A DNA stretch of 64,000 nt, taken from contig NZ_CP007145.1 in NCBI RefSeq assembly GCF_000576555.1, positions 1,426,001 to 1,490,000 of the forward strand, given 5' to 3'. Below, one piece after another: positions 42,992 through 51,313 of the stretch (position 1 is its first letter; the number at the start of each line of letters is the position of its first letter). The notes below the pieces were generated by a model. That model ran no database searches. It had not been told where the DNA came from and was given only the letters and a program-made list of their open reading frames with translations. The DNA comes from Hymenobacter swuensis DY53. Its GTDB lineage: Bacteria > Bacteroidota > Bacteroidia > Cytophagales > Hymenobacteraceae. The translations under genes and the position numbers were made by a program.

Positions 42992-43089
42992 TGTCATCCT
43001 GAGCAGCGCGAAGGACCTTAGCACGTCTGCACAAATCTGCCGTTTGTCGTTCAAACGCAACAGGGTCCTTCGCACAGCTCACGACGACA
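42992..43089. repeat. Short palindromic intergenic repeat
   Basis: A 98-nt imperfect inverted repeat. The left arm TGTCATCCTGAGCAGCGCGAAGGACC (42992-43017) is mirrored by GGGTCCTTCGCACAGCTCACGACGACA on the right. It touches the end of fmt. The sequence family (GTCATCCTGAGC ... GCGAAGGACC) is of a kind I associate with Hymenobacter intergenic regions. Confidence 0.55.
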
Positions 43090-43090
43090 G

Positions 43091-44035
43091 TCAGGCCAAT
43101 GCCTTCACATCAAAGCCGCGCAGGAAATCGGTTACGGGCATGCGCTTTTTGCCTTCCAACTGCACGTCGAGCAGGTCGAGTAGGCCGTTGGCGGTTTGCA
43201 CGCGCAGATAAGTGCGGCCGTCGGTGAGCCAACGGCCAACGCCGCCTTGGTCGGGGCCGCTGGCTTCCTCATCGTCGAGGGGCTGCGCTTTGAATACTTT
43301 GAGCGTGCGGCCGTCGGGTAGTTGAGTGAAGGCCGTGGGGATGGGGGAGAGGCCCCGCACCCGGTTGGCCAGCGCCGGCGCCGATTCTGTGAAATCGAGG
43401 CGGCCGGTTTCCTTGCTGAGCTTGGGCGCGGGCCGCAGTTCCAGCAGATTCTGTTGCGGAATGCTGGGGGACGCCCCGGCCGCAATGGCCTGCACCGAGC
43501 GCAGGGCCAGCGCCGCGCCGGCTGCTTTCAGCTTCTCGTACAACGTGCCGAAATCATCCTCCGGGGCAATATCCACGGCATCCTGGTAAATCAGGTTACC
43601 GGTATCTATTTCGTGCTGCAAAAAGAAGCTGGTCACGCCCGTTTGGGTGTCGCCGTGGATGAGGGACCAGTTGATGGGAGCCGCCCCGCGGTACTGCGGC
43701 AGCAGGGAGGCGTGGATGTTGATGGAGCCCAGCGGCGGCATATTCCATACCGCCTCGGGCAGCATCCGGAAAGCTACCACCACTTGCAAATCAGCCGCGT
43801 AGCCTTTCAGCTCGGCCTGGAAAGCGGGGTCCTTCAGATTGGTAGGCTGCAGCACCGGCAGGCTGTGGGCCTCAGCGGCCTGCTTCACGGCCGAGCCTTG
43901 CAGCTGCCTGCCCCGGCCCGCGGGCTTATCCGGGGCGGTAAGGACGGCCACCACCCGGCACCCGTTCCAGCCCAGCAAAGCTTCCAGCGTTGGCACCGCA
44001 AACTCCGGGGTGCCCATGAAGATGATGTTCAGCAT
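43091..44035 (-). CDS. fmt: Methionyl-tRNA formyltransferase
   Basis: Adds a formyl group to initiator Met-tRNA from 10-formyl-THF. The 314-residue protein begins MLNIIFMGTPEFAVPTLEALL and has TAPDKPAGRGRQL, the catalytic region GSINIHASLLPQYRGAAPINWSLIHGDTQTGVTSFFLQ (Asn, His, Asp) and TGNLIYQ. The C-terminal OB-like domain has RVRGLSPIPTAFTQL. Length is normal. It starts 21 nt downstream of the stop of the NamZ-like gene, so these may be one transcript, with folA further on after the repeat. Confidence 0.95.
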   Translation of the reverse strand: MLNIIFMGTPEFAVPTLEALLGWNGCRVVAVLTAPDKPAGRGRQLQGSAVKQAAEAHSLPVLQPTNLKDPAFQAELKGYAADLQVVVAFRMLPEAVWNMPPLGSINIHASLLPQYRGAAPINWSLIHGDTQTGVTSFFLQHEIDTGNLIYQDAVDIAPEDDFGTLYEKLKAAGAALALRSVQAIAAGASPSIPQQNLLELRPAPKLSKETGRLDFTESAPALANRVRGLSPIPTAFTQLPDGRTLKVFKAQPLDDEEASGPDQGGVGRWLTDGRTYLRVQTANGLLDLLDVQLEGKKRMPVTDFLRGFDVKALA

Positions 44036-44056
44036 GTCGTTCTTGAGTTGGTAGCC

Positions 44057-45307
44057 CTATTGAAAATCCGGATACAGCAAATACTTCTTGCGTATGGCTT
44101 TGTACGCCGTCAGCCCTGGCTCCCACCCGGCCCGGATTTCGGCTTCCGACTTGCCGGCTATGATTTGCTGGCGCACGATGGCGTTGCCCATCAGCCGGTC
44201 GAAGCCCCGGTCGGAGAGGAAGAATTTCTCCTTGTTGGTGCTTTGCTGGTAGTAGTCCAGCAGGTAGCGCAGGGTAAAGCCAATATCGCCCGCCTGGCGC
44301 AGGTCTTGGCCGTAGCAAAGCTTGCCATTCTGGGGCGGGGAAGTGGAGCCGGGGTTGGGGCTGGGCGTGAAGCGGTAGGGGCGGGTGCTGGGCTGGGTGG
44401 GCGCGCCAATCACCTCAAACGGTAGGGCCGTACCCCGGCCCACGCTTACGTCGGTGCCCTCGAACAGACACAGGGCCGGATATAGCGCCACCGAGTGGGC
44501 CGTGGGCAGGTTGGGGGAGGGACGCTCGGGCAAATCGTATCGGGTGCTGTGGGTGTAGCCGGCCACCGGAATAACTGTGAGCTGGCATTGCTTGCCCCCG
44601 GCCAGCCACTTTTCGCCGTTGATCATGCGGGCCAGCTCGCCCACCGTGAGGCCGTGCACCACCGGAATGGGGTGCATGCCTACGAAGGTTTTGAAGGCCG
44701 GCTCCAGCACCGGCCCGTCCACGTACCAGCCGTTGGGGTTGGGTCTATCGAGTATGATGACCTGCTTGCCCTGCTCGGCGGCAGCCTCCATCACGTAGTG
44801 CATGGTGCTGATGAAAGTGTAGAAGCGCGCCCCCACGTCCTGAATGTCGAACACCAGCACATCAATATCCCGCAGCATTTCAGGCGTCGGTTTTTTGGTA
44901 GCGCCGTATAAGCTCAGCGCGGGCAGGCCGCTTCGGGCGTCTTTGCCATCCTTGATGGTGGCTCCGTCGGCCGCTTCGCCCCGAAAACCGTGTTCCGGCC
45001 CAAAAATTACCTTAACTCCTACGCCTTTGGCCAACAGTGTATCCACCAGAAACGAGCGGCCCACGCGGGCCGTCTGGTTTACTACTACGCCCACGCGCTT
45101 GTCTTTGAGCAGGGGCAGGTACTTGTCAAATTGTTCGGCCCCGGTGCGTAGCGGCTCGGCGGCGGGTAGTAGCACCTGCGGGGGCGAGGCTACCGTCTGG
45201 CTGAGCGTGGTATCGGGCACAGTGGCCGTGGTTTGCTGCGGCGGGCGGGCGCAATCGGAGAGCAGGACCGAGAGGCTCAACAGGCCTGAAGAAAGGAATG
45301 AAGACAT
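44057..45307 (-). CDS. DUF1343 / NamZ-type exo-beta-N-acetylmuramidase
   Basis: A 416-residue exported protein with a hydrophobic N-terminus and a Cys at residue 19 (LLSDC), a weak lipobox since Asp precedes Cys. The body is the DUF1343 family: DKRVGVVVNQTARVGRSFLVD, GVKVIFGPEHGFRGEAADGA, LPALSLYGATKKPTPEML, VLVFDIQDVGARFYTFISTMHY, ILDRPNPN, LCLFEGTDVSVGRGTALPFEV and the C-terminal DRLMGN. Characterised NamZ of Bacillus and a Tannerella homologue release MurNAc from cell-wall fragments. The starts of this gene and the LolC/E-type gene are divergent and 51 nt apart. Confidence 0.85.
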   Translation of the reverse strand: MSSFLSSGLLSLSVLLSDCARPPQQTTATVPDTTLSQTVASPPQVLLPAAEPLRTGAEQFDKYLPLLKDKRVGVVVNQTARVGRSFLVDTLLAKGVGVKVIFGPEHGFRGEAADGATIKDGKDARSGLPALSLYGATKKPTPEMLRDIDVLVFDIQDVGARFYTFISTMHYVMEAAAEQGKQVIILDRPNPNGWYVDGPVLEPAFKTFVGMHPIPVVHGLTVGELARMINGEKWLAGGKQCQLTVIPVAGYTHSTRYDLPERPSPNLPTAHSVALYPALCLFEGTDVSVGRGTALPFEVIGAPTQPSTRPYRFTPSPNPGSTSPPQNGKLCYGQDLRQAGDIGFTLRYLLDYYQQSTNKEKFFLSDRGFDRLMGNAIVRQQIIAGKSEAEIRAGWEPGLTAYKAIRKKYLLYPDFQ

Positions 45308-45345
45308 AGGCGGGCGGGGGAACTGGAAAACTACCGGGATTCATC

Positions 45346-45353
45346 TAGCTTTA
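45346..45353 (+). promoter_or_regulatory. -7-like element of the LolC/E-type gene
   Basis: TAGCTTTA, one base off TAnnTTTG, ends 5 nt before the GTG at 45359, a near-leaderless arrangement. Confidence 0.5.
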
Positions 45354-45358
45354 CGCCA

Positions 45359-46573
45359 GTGAACGTCTCGCAGTACATATCTAATAAGATTGACGGAGCC
45401 GATGCAGGTTCATTTACCTCGTCGGTGACAAAGATAGCCATCATCAGCATTGCCATGGGTTTGGCGGTGATGGTGGTGTCGTTTGCCATTCTGGAGGGGT
45501 TCCGCAATGAAATCCAGAACAAGATCTTCTCCTTCGGCTCGCACCTGCAGATCAGCAAGTACGATACCAATAACTCGCTGGAGGTAGAACCCATTGGCGG
45601 CCCCCGGCTGGTGCAGGACCTGCGCGGCAATCCGCAGGTGAAGTCGATGCAGCCATTTGCCCGCAAAACGGCCATCATCAAAACCAAGGAAGAAGTGCTG
45701 GGCGTGGTACTGAAGGGCATTGATGAAAAAGCAGGCCAGTCGCCGATGCGCCAGAACCTGGTGGCCGGTAAGTTCATTACCTTCTCCGATACGGCTGCCA
45801 GCAACGACATCCTGCTCTCGCGCAAGGTGGCCGATAAGCTACGCCTCAAGCCCGGCGACAAAGCCCTGTTCTACTTTATTCAGACGCCTCCCCGGGTGCG
45901 GCAGTTTACCGTCAGCGGTATCTACCAGACCGGCCTCGATGAGTTCGATGAAGCCTACGTCATCGGCGACATTGGCCAGATCCGCCAGCTCAACGCCTGG
46001 CCCGATTCGCTGGTGGGCGGCATGGAAGTCACGCTCAGAGACTTCAACCGCCTAGACCCCGTAGCCGACAACCTGTATGAAAACCTGCGCTACGACCTCA
46101 AGCTGGATAAAATCACGGACCAGTACGCCCAGCTGTTCGACTGGCTGCAGCTGCTGAACCGCAACGTGGTGATTTTCCTGATCCTGATCATCTTCGTGGC
46201 CACGTTTAATATGGTGGCCACCATCTTCATCATGATTCTGGAGCGCACCAACATGATTGGAGTACTCAAGGCCATTGGGGCCACCGATAACCAGATCCGG
46301 AGCATGTTCTTCTTCCGGGGGCTGAGCCTCACGGTGCGAGGTATGTTCTACGGCAACCTCATCGGGCTGGGATTCTGCGCCATCCAGTACTTTTTTCACC
46401 CCATTCCCCTCGACCCCGAGAACTACTACATGGACCGGGTGCCGATTCACTGGGATCCTACGATCATCATCGTCCTGAACGCGGCCACGTTCCTTACCTC
46501 CCTGCTGGCCGTCCTGATTCCGACCTACCTGATTTCGCGGATCAAGCCCGTAGTGGCCATCAAGTTCGATTAA
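45359..46573 (+). CDS. Lipoprotein-releasing-type ABC permease (LolC/LolE family, MacB/FtsX fold)
   Basis: A 404-residue inner-membrane permease of the LolCE type. The start is GTG 45359, placed by the -7 element five bases upstream. The first membrane helix (IAIISIAMGLAVMVVSFAIL) is followed by a long periplasmic domain (about 50-270), then three helices (IFLILIIFVATFNMVATIFIMIL, then LTVRGMFYGNLIGLGFCAIQYF and TIIIVLNAATFLTSLLAVLIPTYL). The motif ERTNMIGVLKAIGATDNQI is the coupling region typical of this family. It may partner with LolD at 4418; no other LolC/E gene lies in the window. Confidence 0.85.
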   Translation: MNVSQYISNKIDGADAGSFTSSVTKIAIISIAMGLAVMVVSFAILEGFRNEIQNKIFSFGSHLQISKYDTNNSLEVEPIGGPRLVQDLRGNPQVKSMQPFARKTAIIKTKEEVLGVVLKGIDEKAGQSPMRQNLVAGKFITFSDTAASNDILLSRKVADKLRLKPGDKALFYFIQTPPRVRQFTVSGIYQTGLDEFDEAYVIGDIGQIRQLNAWPDSLVGGMEVTLRDFNRLDPVADNLYENLRYDLKLDKITDQYAQLFDWLQLLNRNVVIFLILIIFVATFNMVATIFIMILERTNMIGVLKAIGATDNQIRSMFFFRGLSLTVRGMFYGNLIGLGFCAIQYFFHPIPLDPENYYMDRVPIHWDPTIIIVLNAATFLTSLLAVLIPTYLISRIKPVVAIKFD

Positions 46574-46585
46574 CTCAAACGACTG

Positions 46586-46680
46586 TAGCCCGCAGAGGGG
46601 GGAGTGTTTAGCGCAGAAGGCGCAGAGTCGTTCAACAACTCTGCGCCTTCTGCGCTAAACACTCCCCCCTCTGCGGGCTA
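46586..46680. repeat. Perfect 43-bp inverted repeat (palindrome), loop 9 nt
   Basis: The arms 46586-46628 and 46638-46680 are perfect reverse complements over 43 bp. Internally the arm repeats GCGCAGAAG GCGCAGAG. It lies between convergent genes and ends one base before the M23 stop region. No T-run follows the right arm, so it does not look like an ordinary terminator, although a hairpin of this size would affect transcription and mRNA ends. Confidence 0.85.
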
Positions 46681-46685
46681 AAACG

Positions 46686-47372
46686 CTACAGCCACTGGCT
46701 CTGCAGAATCAGATTTGGGTCGGGGCATAGGGCGGCCCACTTCTCACGCTCTGCTACCAGTCCCACGCCGGGGAAGTCGCCGGAGCGGCCTTCCAGGTCG
46801 GCTATGACCTGGAAATGCAGGTGGGGCGGCCAGTCGCCGTTTTCGGGGGCGGGCCCTACTTCCGTGAAGGTGTCACCTTTGCTAATGGTCATGCCGGGGC
46901 GTAGCAGCAGGGTTTCGCGGCGGCTGAGGTGGCCGTAGAGGGTGTAAAAAGTGGTGGATTCGAGCTGATGCTGGAGGATGATGGTGGGGCCATAGTCGCC
47001 GAAGTTAGCATTGTCCTGCACGCTGTGCACCAAGGCGTCCAACGGGGCCAGCACGGGCGTACCGGCGCGCAGCCACACATCCACGCCTAAATGCAACGAG
47101 CGGGCGGGCACGGCCGGGTCGCCGAACAGGCCGGGACTGCGGCGGTAAATCACCCGGTTTTCCAGGTAGCCACCCACCCCGATGTGTGCGTTTTGGGCTT
47201 CCAGCAGCCGGGCTACCAGCTCTTCAAATGCGGGCGTATCGCGTAAATCGGCTTGTTGCAGCAGCGGGTTAGCAGCGGTGAAATCAAGGCGGGCCACGTC
47301 GGGAGCGTTCAGGTCAACGGGCAGCACGGGGCCAAATTCGTGCTGATGGCGTTCAAGCAGGTCGGCAAGCAT
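46686..47372 (-). CDS. M23-family metallopeptidase (LytM fold)
   Basis: A 228-residue protein with a LytM-type domain in its second half. Zinc-site residues are His and Asp in RSLHLGVDVW and the His pair in WPPHLHFQV; YGHLSRRETLLLRPGMTISKGDTF is the family's second block. There is no signal peptide, which is unusual since these enzymes normally cut cell-wall peptides outside the cytoplasm. The N-terminal 80 residues (LLERHQHEFGPVLPVDLN) form an unknown domain. The cluster of NamZ-like and M23 genes nearby may relate to wall turnover. Confidence 0.8.
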   Translation of the reverse strand: MLADLLERHQHEFGPVLPVDLNAPDVARLDFTAANPLLQQADLRDTPAFEELVARLLEAQNAHIGVGGYLENRVIYRRSPGLFGDPAVPARSLHLGVDVWLRAGTPVLAPLDALVHSVQDNANFGDYGPTIILQHQLESTTFYTLYGHLSRRETLLLRPGMTISKGDTFTEVGPAPENGDWPPHLHFQVIADLEGRSGDFPGVGLVAEREKWAALCPDPNLILQSQWL

Positions 47373-47530
47373 GATGGATGGTCGGAGGTGGAGGATTCGT
47401 GTAAAAAGGGGCCGGATAAGGTCGGAGCCGAAACAGAACGGACTGCCTGTTGCTTACAGGACCGTGCAGTTTCGCTCAGTCCCAAAAATCTATACGCGGG
47501 GCAAGCTACTGCCTACGCCACATTATCCCG

Positions 47531-47538
47531 TATTTTTG
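47531..47538 (+). promoter_or_regulatory. -7 promoter element of the PaaE-like gene
   Basis: TATTTTTG, exact TAnnTTTG, 47 nt before the ATG at 47586. Confidence 0.55.
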
Positions 47539-47585
47539 CGGCCTGATTTGCTTTCTGACATTCCTCCCGGATATTTTCCCGCCCT

Positions 47586-48695
47586 ATGAGTAGCCCCTAC
47601 CTGACGCTGAACGTGGTTGAGCTGACCCAGGAAACGCCTGACGCCGTTACCATTCACTTCGAACGGCCAGACCGCCAGCCGGTAGCCAGCCAGCCCGGCC
47701 AGTTCCTGACCCTGATTCTGCCCTGCGGCCCCGGCGGCAAAAAGGAGCGCCGCGCCTACTCGCTCAGCAGCACCCCCTCGGAGGCTCCGCGCCTGGCTGT
47801 CACGGTAAAGCGCGTTTCCGGTGGTCTGGTCAGCAACTATCTGCTGGATACCGTGCGCGTGGGCCAGCAGCTGGAAGTAATGGCCCCGCTGGGCAATTTT
47901 ACGCTCACGCCCCAGCCAAGCGCGGCCCGCTCCCTGGTGCTGGTGGGTGCCGGTTCGGGTATTACGCCGCTGATGAGCATGCTTAAGGCCGTGCTGCGCG
48001 ACGAACCCCGGAGCTACGTGCTGCTGGTGTACGGTAACCGCAACGAGGACTCTGTGATTTTTGCCCGCCAGCTACAACAGCTGGAGCAGCAGTACGCCGG
48101 CCGCTTCCAGGTAGAGCACGTTTTCAGCCAGCCCGTGCGGCCTTCCGCCGAGCACAAGCACACCGGCCGCCTCAACCGCACCACGCTGCTGCGTATTCTG
48201 GAGCAGCGCCACCAGTTTCCGGCCCCGCAGGCCGAGTACTTCCTCTGCGGACCCGATGGCATGATGGTGGAAGCCCAGTCTGCCTTGGAACTGCTGGGCG
48301 TGCCGGCCAGCCGCATCCGCCGCGAGAGTTTCGTGGCTGCCGCTGAATCGGCCGAAGCGGCCGCCGCCCAGCCTAACGGCCATGGCGATGTGTCGGCCGC
48401 CGACGATGAGGGGCAGTCCGTTACGCGCACCGTGACCATTCAGTATGAGGGCTCGGAGTATCAGTTTGCCGTAGAGCCCAGCCAGACCATCCTGGAAGCT
48501 GCCCTTGACCAGGATATTGATCTGCCCTATAGCTGCCAGGCTGGCCTGTGCACGGCCTGCCGGGGCAAGTGTCTGTCCGGCAAAGTCCACTTGGATGAAA
48601 GCGAAGGACTATCTGATTCCGAAATGAAGCAGGGCTACGTGCTGACTTGCGTGGGCCATCCGCTCACCAATGACGTGGTGATTGAAATTGGTTAG
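47586..48695 (+). CDS. PaaE-like ferredoxin reductase with C-terminal [2Fe-2S] domain
   Basis: A 369-residue FAD/NAD(P)H oxidoreductase. Domains are an FAD-binding barrel (1-110: RAYSLSSTPSEAPRLAVTVKRVSGG), an NAD(P)-binding domain (VLVGAGSGITPLMSMLKAVL, YFLCGPDGMMVEAQ; about 115-235), a Pro/Ala-rich linker (about 250-275), and a plant-type ferredoxin domain with cysteines in SCQAGLCTACRGKCLSG and LTCVGHP. This is the layout of PaaE and related reductases that feed electrons to oxygenases. No paa oxygenase genes are nearby, so its partner is unknown. Confidence 0.9.
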   Translation: MSSPYLTLNVVELTQETPDAVTIHFERPDRQPVASQPGQFLTLILPCGPGGKKERRAYSLSSTPSEAPRLAVTVKRVSGGLVSNYLLDTVRVGQQLEVMAPLGNFTLTPQPSAARSLVLVGAGSGITPLMSMLKAVLRDEPRSYVLLVYGNRNEDSVIFARQLQQLEQQYAGRFQVEHVFSQPVRPSAEHKHTGRLNRTTLLRILEQRHQFPAPQAEYFLCGPDGMMVEAQSALELLGVPASRIRRESFVAAAESAEAAAAQPNGHGDVSAADDEGQSVTRTVTIQYEGSEYQFAVEPSQTILEAALDQDIDLPYSCQAGLCTACRGKCLSGKVHLDESEGLSDSEMKQGYVLTCVGHPLTNDVVIEIG

Positions 48696-48741
48696 GCTGG
48701 CGGACATAGTTATCTGACATTTTACTTAGCTGCCTGAGAAA

Positions 48742-48776
48742 AAAGGTCACCGGAATAGTAGGTTCCGGTGGCCTTT
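48742..48776 (+). terminator. Terminator of the PaaE-like gene
   Basis: A 14-bp stem (48742-48755 with 48763-48776, one G-U pair), A-rich before and CTGCTTTTT after. Confidence 0.75.
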
Positions 48777-48962
48777 CTGCTTTTTGCACTGGCAAATCTG
48801 CTCCGGACTCTGCCAACAAAGAAAATTGCGGCGGCTGGCACGGTTCTGGTCGGCCGTCAGGCAAATGGTGCATAACTTCTGCTTTCAGCCTAACCTGATG
48901 GGGGTGTTTGCGGTACTATTCTTTCAGGCCACCCGCTGGCTATTTCCTCCTTTGATCTACTC

Positions 48963-50702
48963 ATGACCAACTCTGCTCCCACGGCCGACCTGGCGACTGA
49001 TACGCTGCGTCCGCCCCGACATTTTCTGCCCGAATCCTTCACTGTGACTGATTGGGCTGCCATTGAGCCGTACTTTCAGGAGCTGCGGGACCGGTCCATC
49101 CACTCGGCCAATGAGCTGGAGCAGTGGCTGCTCAACCGCTCAGAGTTGGAATCGGTACTGAGTGAGGACTTGGCCTGGCGTTACATCCGCATGACCTGCG
49201 ACACGCAGGACCAGGGGCGGAGCGAGGCTTTTCAGTATTTCGTGAGCGAAATAGAACCCAACGTAGCTCCGTACGACCACGCCCTCAACGAAAAGATGAT
49301 GGCCTCGGAGTTTCTCCCCGGCCTCGATCCGGCCCGTTACCGCATATTTATTCGTTCGGTGAAGCAGGCGCTGGATATCTACCGGGCCGAGAACATTCCG
49401 CTGAAAACCGAAATCAGCACCCAGCAGCAGCAATACGCCGCCATTGCCGGGGCTATGACGGTGACGCTGGATGGCGAGGAAATAACGTTGCCCCGCGCCG
49501 CCGACCGCCTCAAAAGTCCCGACCGCGCGGTGCGGGAAGAGGCTTGGCGGGCCATCCAGGCGCGGCGTCTGCAGGATGCCAAACCGCTGGATGAGCTGTT
49601 CACCAGCCTCATTGGCCTGCGCCACCAAGTGGCCGTAAATGCCGGCTTCGCCAATTTCCGCGACTATATGTTCGCGGCCTTGGGCCGGTTCGATTATACG
49701 CCTCAGGATACGCTGGAATTTCACCGCGCCATCCGCGAAACCGTGGTGCCCCTCATCGATGACCTCGATTTGGAGCGTCGTCAGGATCTGGAGTTAGCCG
49801 AGCTGCGTCCCTGGGACCTGGATGTGGACCCCTCCGGCCAGCCGCCGTTGCGACCCTTCGAAACGGGGGAGGAGCTGCTGGAGAAAACCGTCACGGTATT
49901 CGACCGCCTAGACCCCTTTCTGGGGCAGTGCCTGCGCACCATGCGCCAGATGGGCAACCTCGACCTGGAAAGCCGAAAGGGAAAAGCCCCCGGCGGCTAT
50001 AACTACCCGCTCGATGAAACCGGCGTGCCGTTCATCTTTATGAATGCCACTAGCTCCCTGCGCGACGTGGTGACGATGTTGCACGAAGGCGGCCACGCGG
50101 TGCATAGCTTCCTTACGCGCCGTCTGCCGCTCAGTGCCGATAAGCATCCGCCCTCCGAAGTAGCCGAACTGGCTTCCATGAGCATGGAGCTGATCAGCAT
50201 GGACCATTGGGACGTGTTTTTTACGGACAGTGAGGAGCTGCGCCGCGCCAAAAAGACTCACTTAGAGAGCGTGCTGGAAACCTTCCCGTGGGTAGCTACT
50301 ATCGACAAGTTTCAGCACTGGATCTACGAAAACCCACAGCACACCGAGCAGGAGCGCCACCAGCACTGGACGCAGCTGTTCGATGAGTTCAACCAGCGTA
50401 CCGTAAGCTGGCAGAGTCTGGAGCAGGTAAAGCCCTACCTCTGGCAGAAGCAACTGCATCTCTACGAAGTGCCGTTTTACTACATCGAATATGCTATGGC
50501 GCAGTTGGGTGCTATTGCTGTGTGGCGCAACTTCCGCCAGAACCCGCAGGTGGCCTTGGCCGGCTACCAACGCGCCCTGGCCCTGGGTTATACCGCCCCC
50601 ATTGGCGATATTTACGCCGCCGCTGGCATCCGCTTCGATTTTAGTACGGAGTATCTGCGCACCCTCGCCGATTTTGTGCGCGACGAAATGGCGAAGCTCT
50701 GA
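48963..50702 (+). CDS. M3-family oligoendopeptidase (PepF-like)
   Basis: A 579-residue cytoplasmic zinc metalloprotease that trims short peptides. The HExxH site is in TMLHEGGHAVHSFLTRRLPLS; the third ligand region follows in ASMSMELISMDHW. Other family blocks are PGGYNYPLDETGVPFIFMNATSSLRDV and the C-terminal FYYIEYAMAQLGAIAVWRNF. No signal peptide is present. Size is normal for M3B enzymes. A terminator follows 28 nt after the stop. Confidence 0.9.
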   Translation: MTNSAPTADLATDTLRPPRHFLPESFTVTDWAAIEPYFQELRDRSIHSANELEQWLLNRSELESVLSEDLAWRYIRMTCDTQDQGRSEAFQYFVSEIEPNVAPYDHALNEKMMASEFLPGLDPARYRIFIRSVKQALDIYRAENIPLKTEISTQQQQYAAIAGAMTVTLDGEEITLPRAADRLKSPDRAVREEAWRAIQARRLQDAKPLDELFTSLIGLRHQVAVNAGFANFRDYMFAALGRFDYTPQDTLEFHRAIRETVVPLIDDLDLERRQDLELAELRPWDLDVDPSGQPPLRPFETGEELLEKTVTVFDRLDPFLGQCLRTMRQMGNLDLESRKGKAPGGYNYPLDETGVPFIFMNATSSLRDVVTMLHEGGHAVHSFLTRRLPLSADKHPPSEVAELASMSMELISMDHWDVFFTDSEELRRAKKTHLESVLETFPWVATIDKFQHWIYENPQHTEQERHQHWTQLFDEFNQRTVSWQSLEQVKPYLWQKQLHLYEVPFYYIEYAMAQLGAIAVWRNFRQNPQVALAGYQRALALGYTAPIGDIYAAAGIRFDFSTEYLRTLADFVRDEMAKL

Positions 50703-50730
50703 ATGGGCTGAGTTATGTGAGAAAAGCAAA

Positions 50731-50768
50731 AAACGGCCAGCCGGATATACTCCCGCTGGCCGTTTCTA
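50731..50768 (+). terminator. Terminator of the M3 peptidase gene
   Basis: An 11-bp perfect stem (50731-50741 with 50755-50765) with A-rich and T-rich ends. Confidence 0.75.
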
Positions 50769-51007
50769 GTATAGCACAAGCATAAATACCTACGAATCAC
50801 CTGAAGGGAAACACGGGAATAGGGCAGTTGGTAGTCGTATGATCTGAAACACTGACCATGGGTTGCATCAGCCTAAAAAAATACCTGTGCCAAATGAAAC
50901 CGGTGAAAGGTAGTAGAAATGAAAAATATTGTATTTGGTAATCAGGGTATTATGCATGGCATGTCGAATAAATGAGTGCTGGCATTGCACAGGTGAAATG
51001 TGATGTC
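50769..51007. other. Intergenic region before tRNA-Lys
   Basis: About 240 nt with moderate AT-richness and no visible gene or repeat. The tRNA promoter starts at its right end. Confidence 0.4.
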
Positions 51008-51015
51008 TACTTTTG
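51008..51015 (+). promoter_or_regulatory. -7 promoter element of tRNA-Lys
   Basis: TACTTTTG, exact TAnnTTTG, 43 nt before the mature tRNA 5' end. Confidence 0.6.
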
Positions 51016-51057
51016 CACTCCCTTCTAAAAAGCAATTGGCTCAACGAAGTGGGAACT

Positions 51058-51133
51058 GATTCTGTAGCTCAGCTGGTAGAGCAATACACTTTTAATGTAT
51101 GGGTCCTGGGTTCGAATCCCAGCGGGATCACCA
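51058..51133 (+). tRNA. tRNA-Lys (anticodon TTT), CCA encoded
   Basis: A complete 76-nt cloverleaf. The acceptor stem pairs GATTCTG with CGGGATC (two G-U pairs), the D arm is GCTC-AGCTGGTA-GAGC, the anticodon stem is ATACA/TGTAT with loop CTTTTAA (anticodon TTT), and the T arm is CTGGG-TTCGAAT-CCCAG. Discriminator A is followed by encoded CCA. A terminator follows at once. Confidence 0.96.
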
Positions 51134-51164
51134 AAAGCCTTGTCGGATACGACAGGGCTTTTTT
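51133..51164 (+). terminator. Terminator of tRNA-Lys
   Basis: A stem formed by AAAAGCCTTGTC and GACAGGGCTTTT (one G-U pair) followed by a T-run. Confidence 0.85.
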
Positions 51165-51313
51165 CGTTTTAGAGTTTCCGCGGGTGTCGGCAAGATGGCA
51201 ATAAGTAAATTATTTATCAGGTAAGTTATTGATAATCAGTTCTTCATTATAAATTCATGTAACTAAAGCCGACGCTTGGGAGTCTAGTAGGGAAACCTTT
51301 CATCCTGAGCTAT

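Noticed and set aside
42939..43082. N-terminal extension of folA
   Set aside because: It overlaps the palindromic repeat and the family begins at MTALVVAVADNGVIG (ATG 42938).
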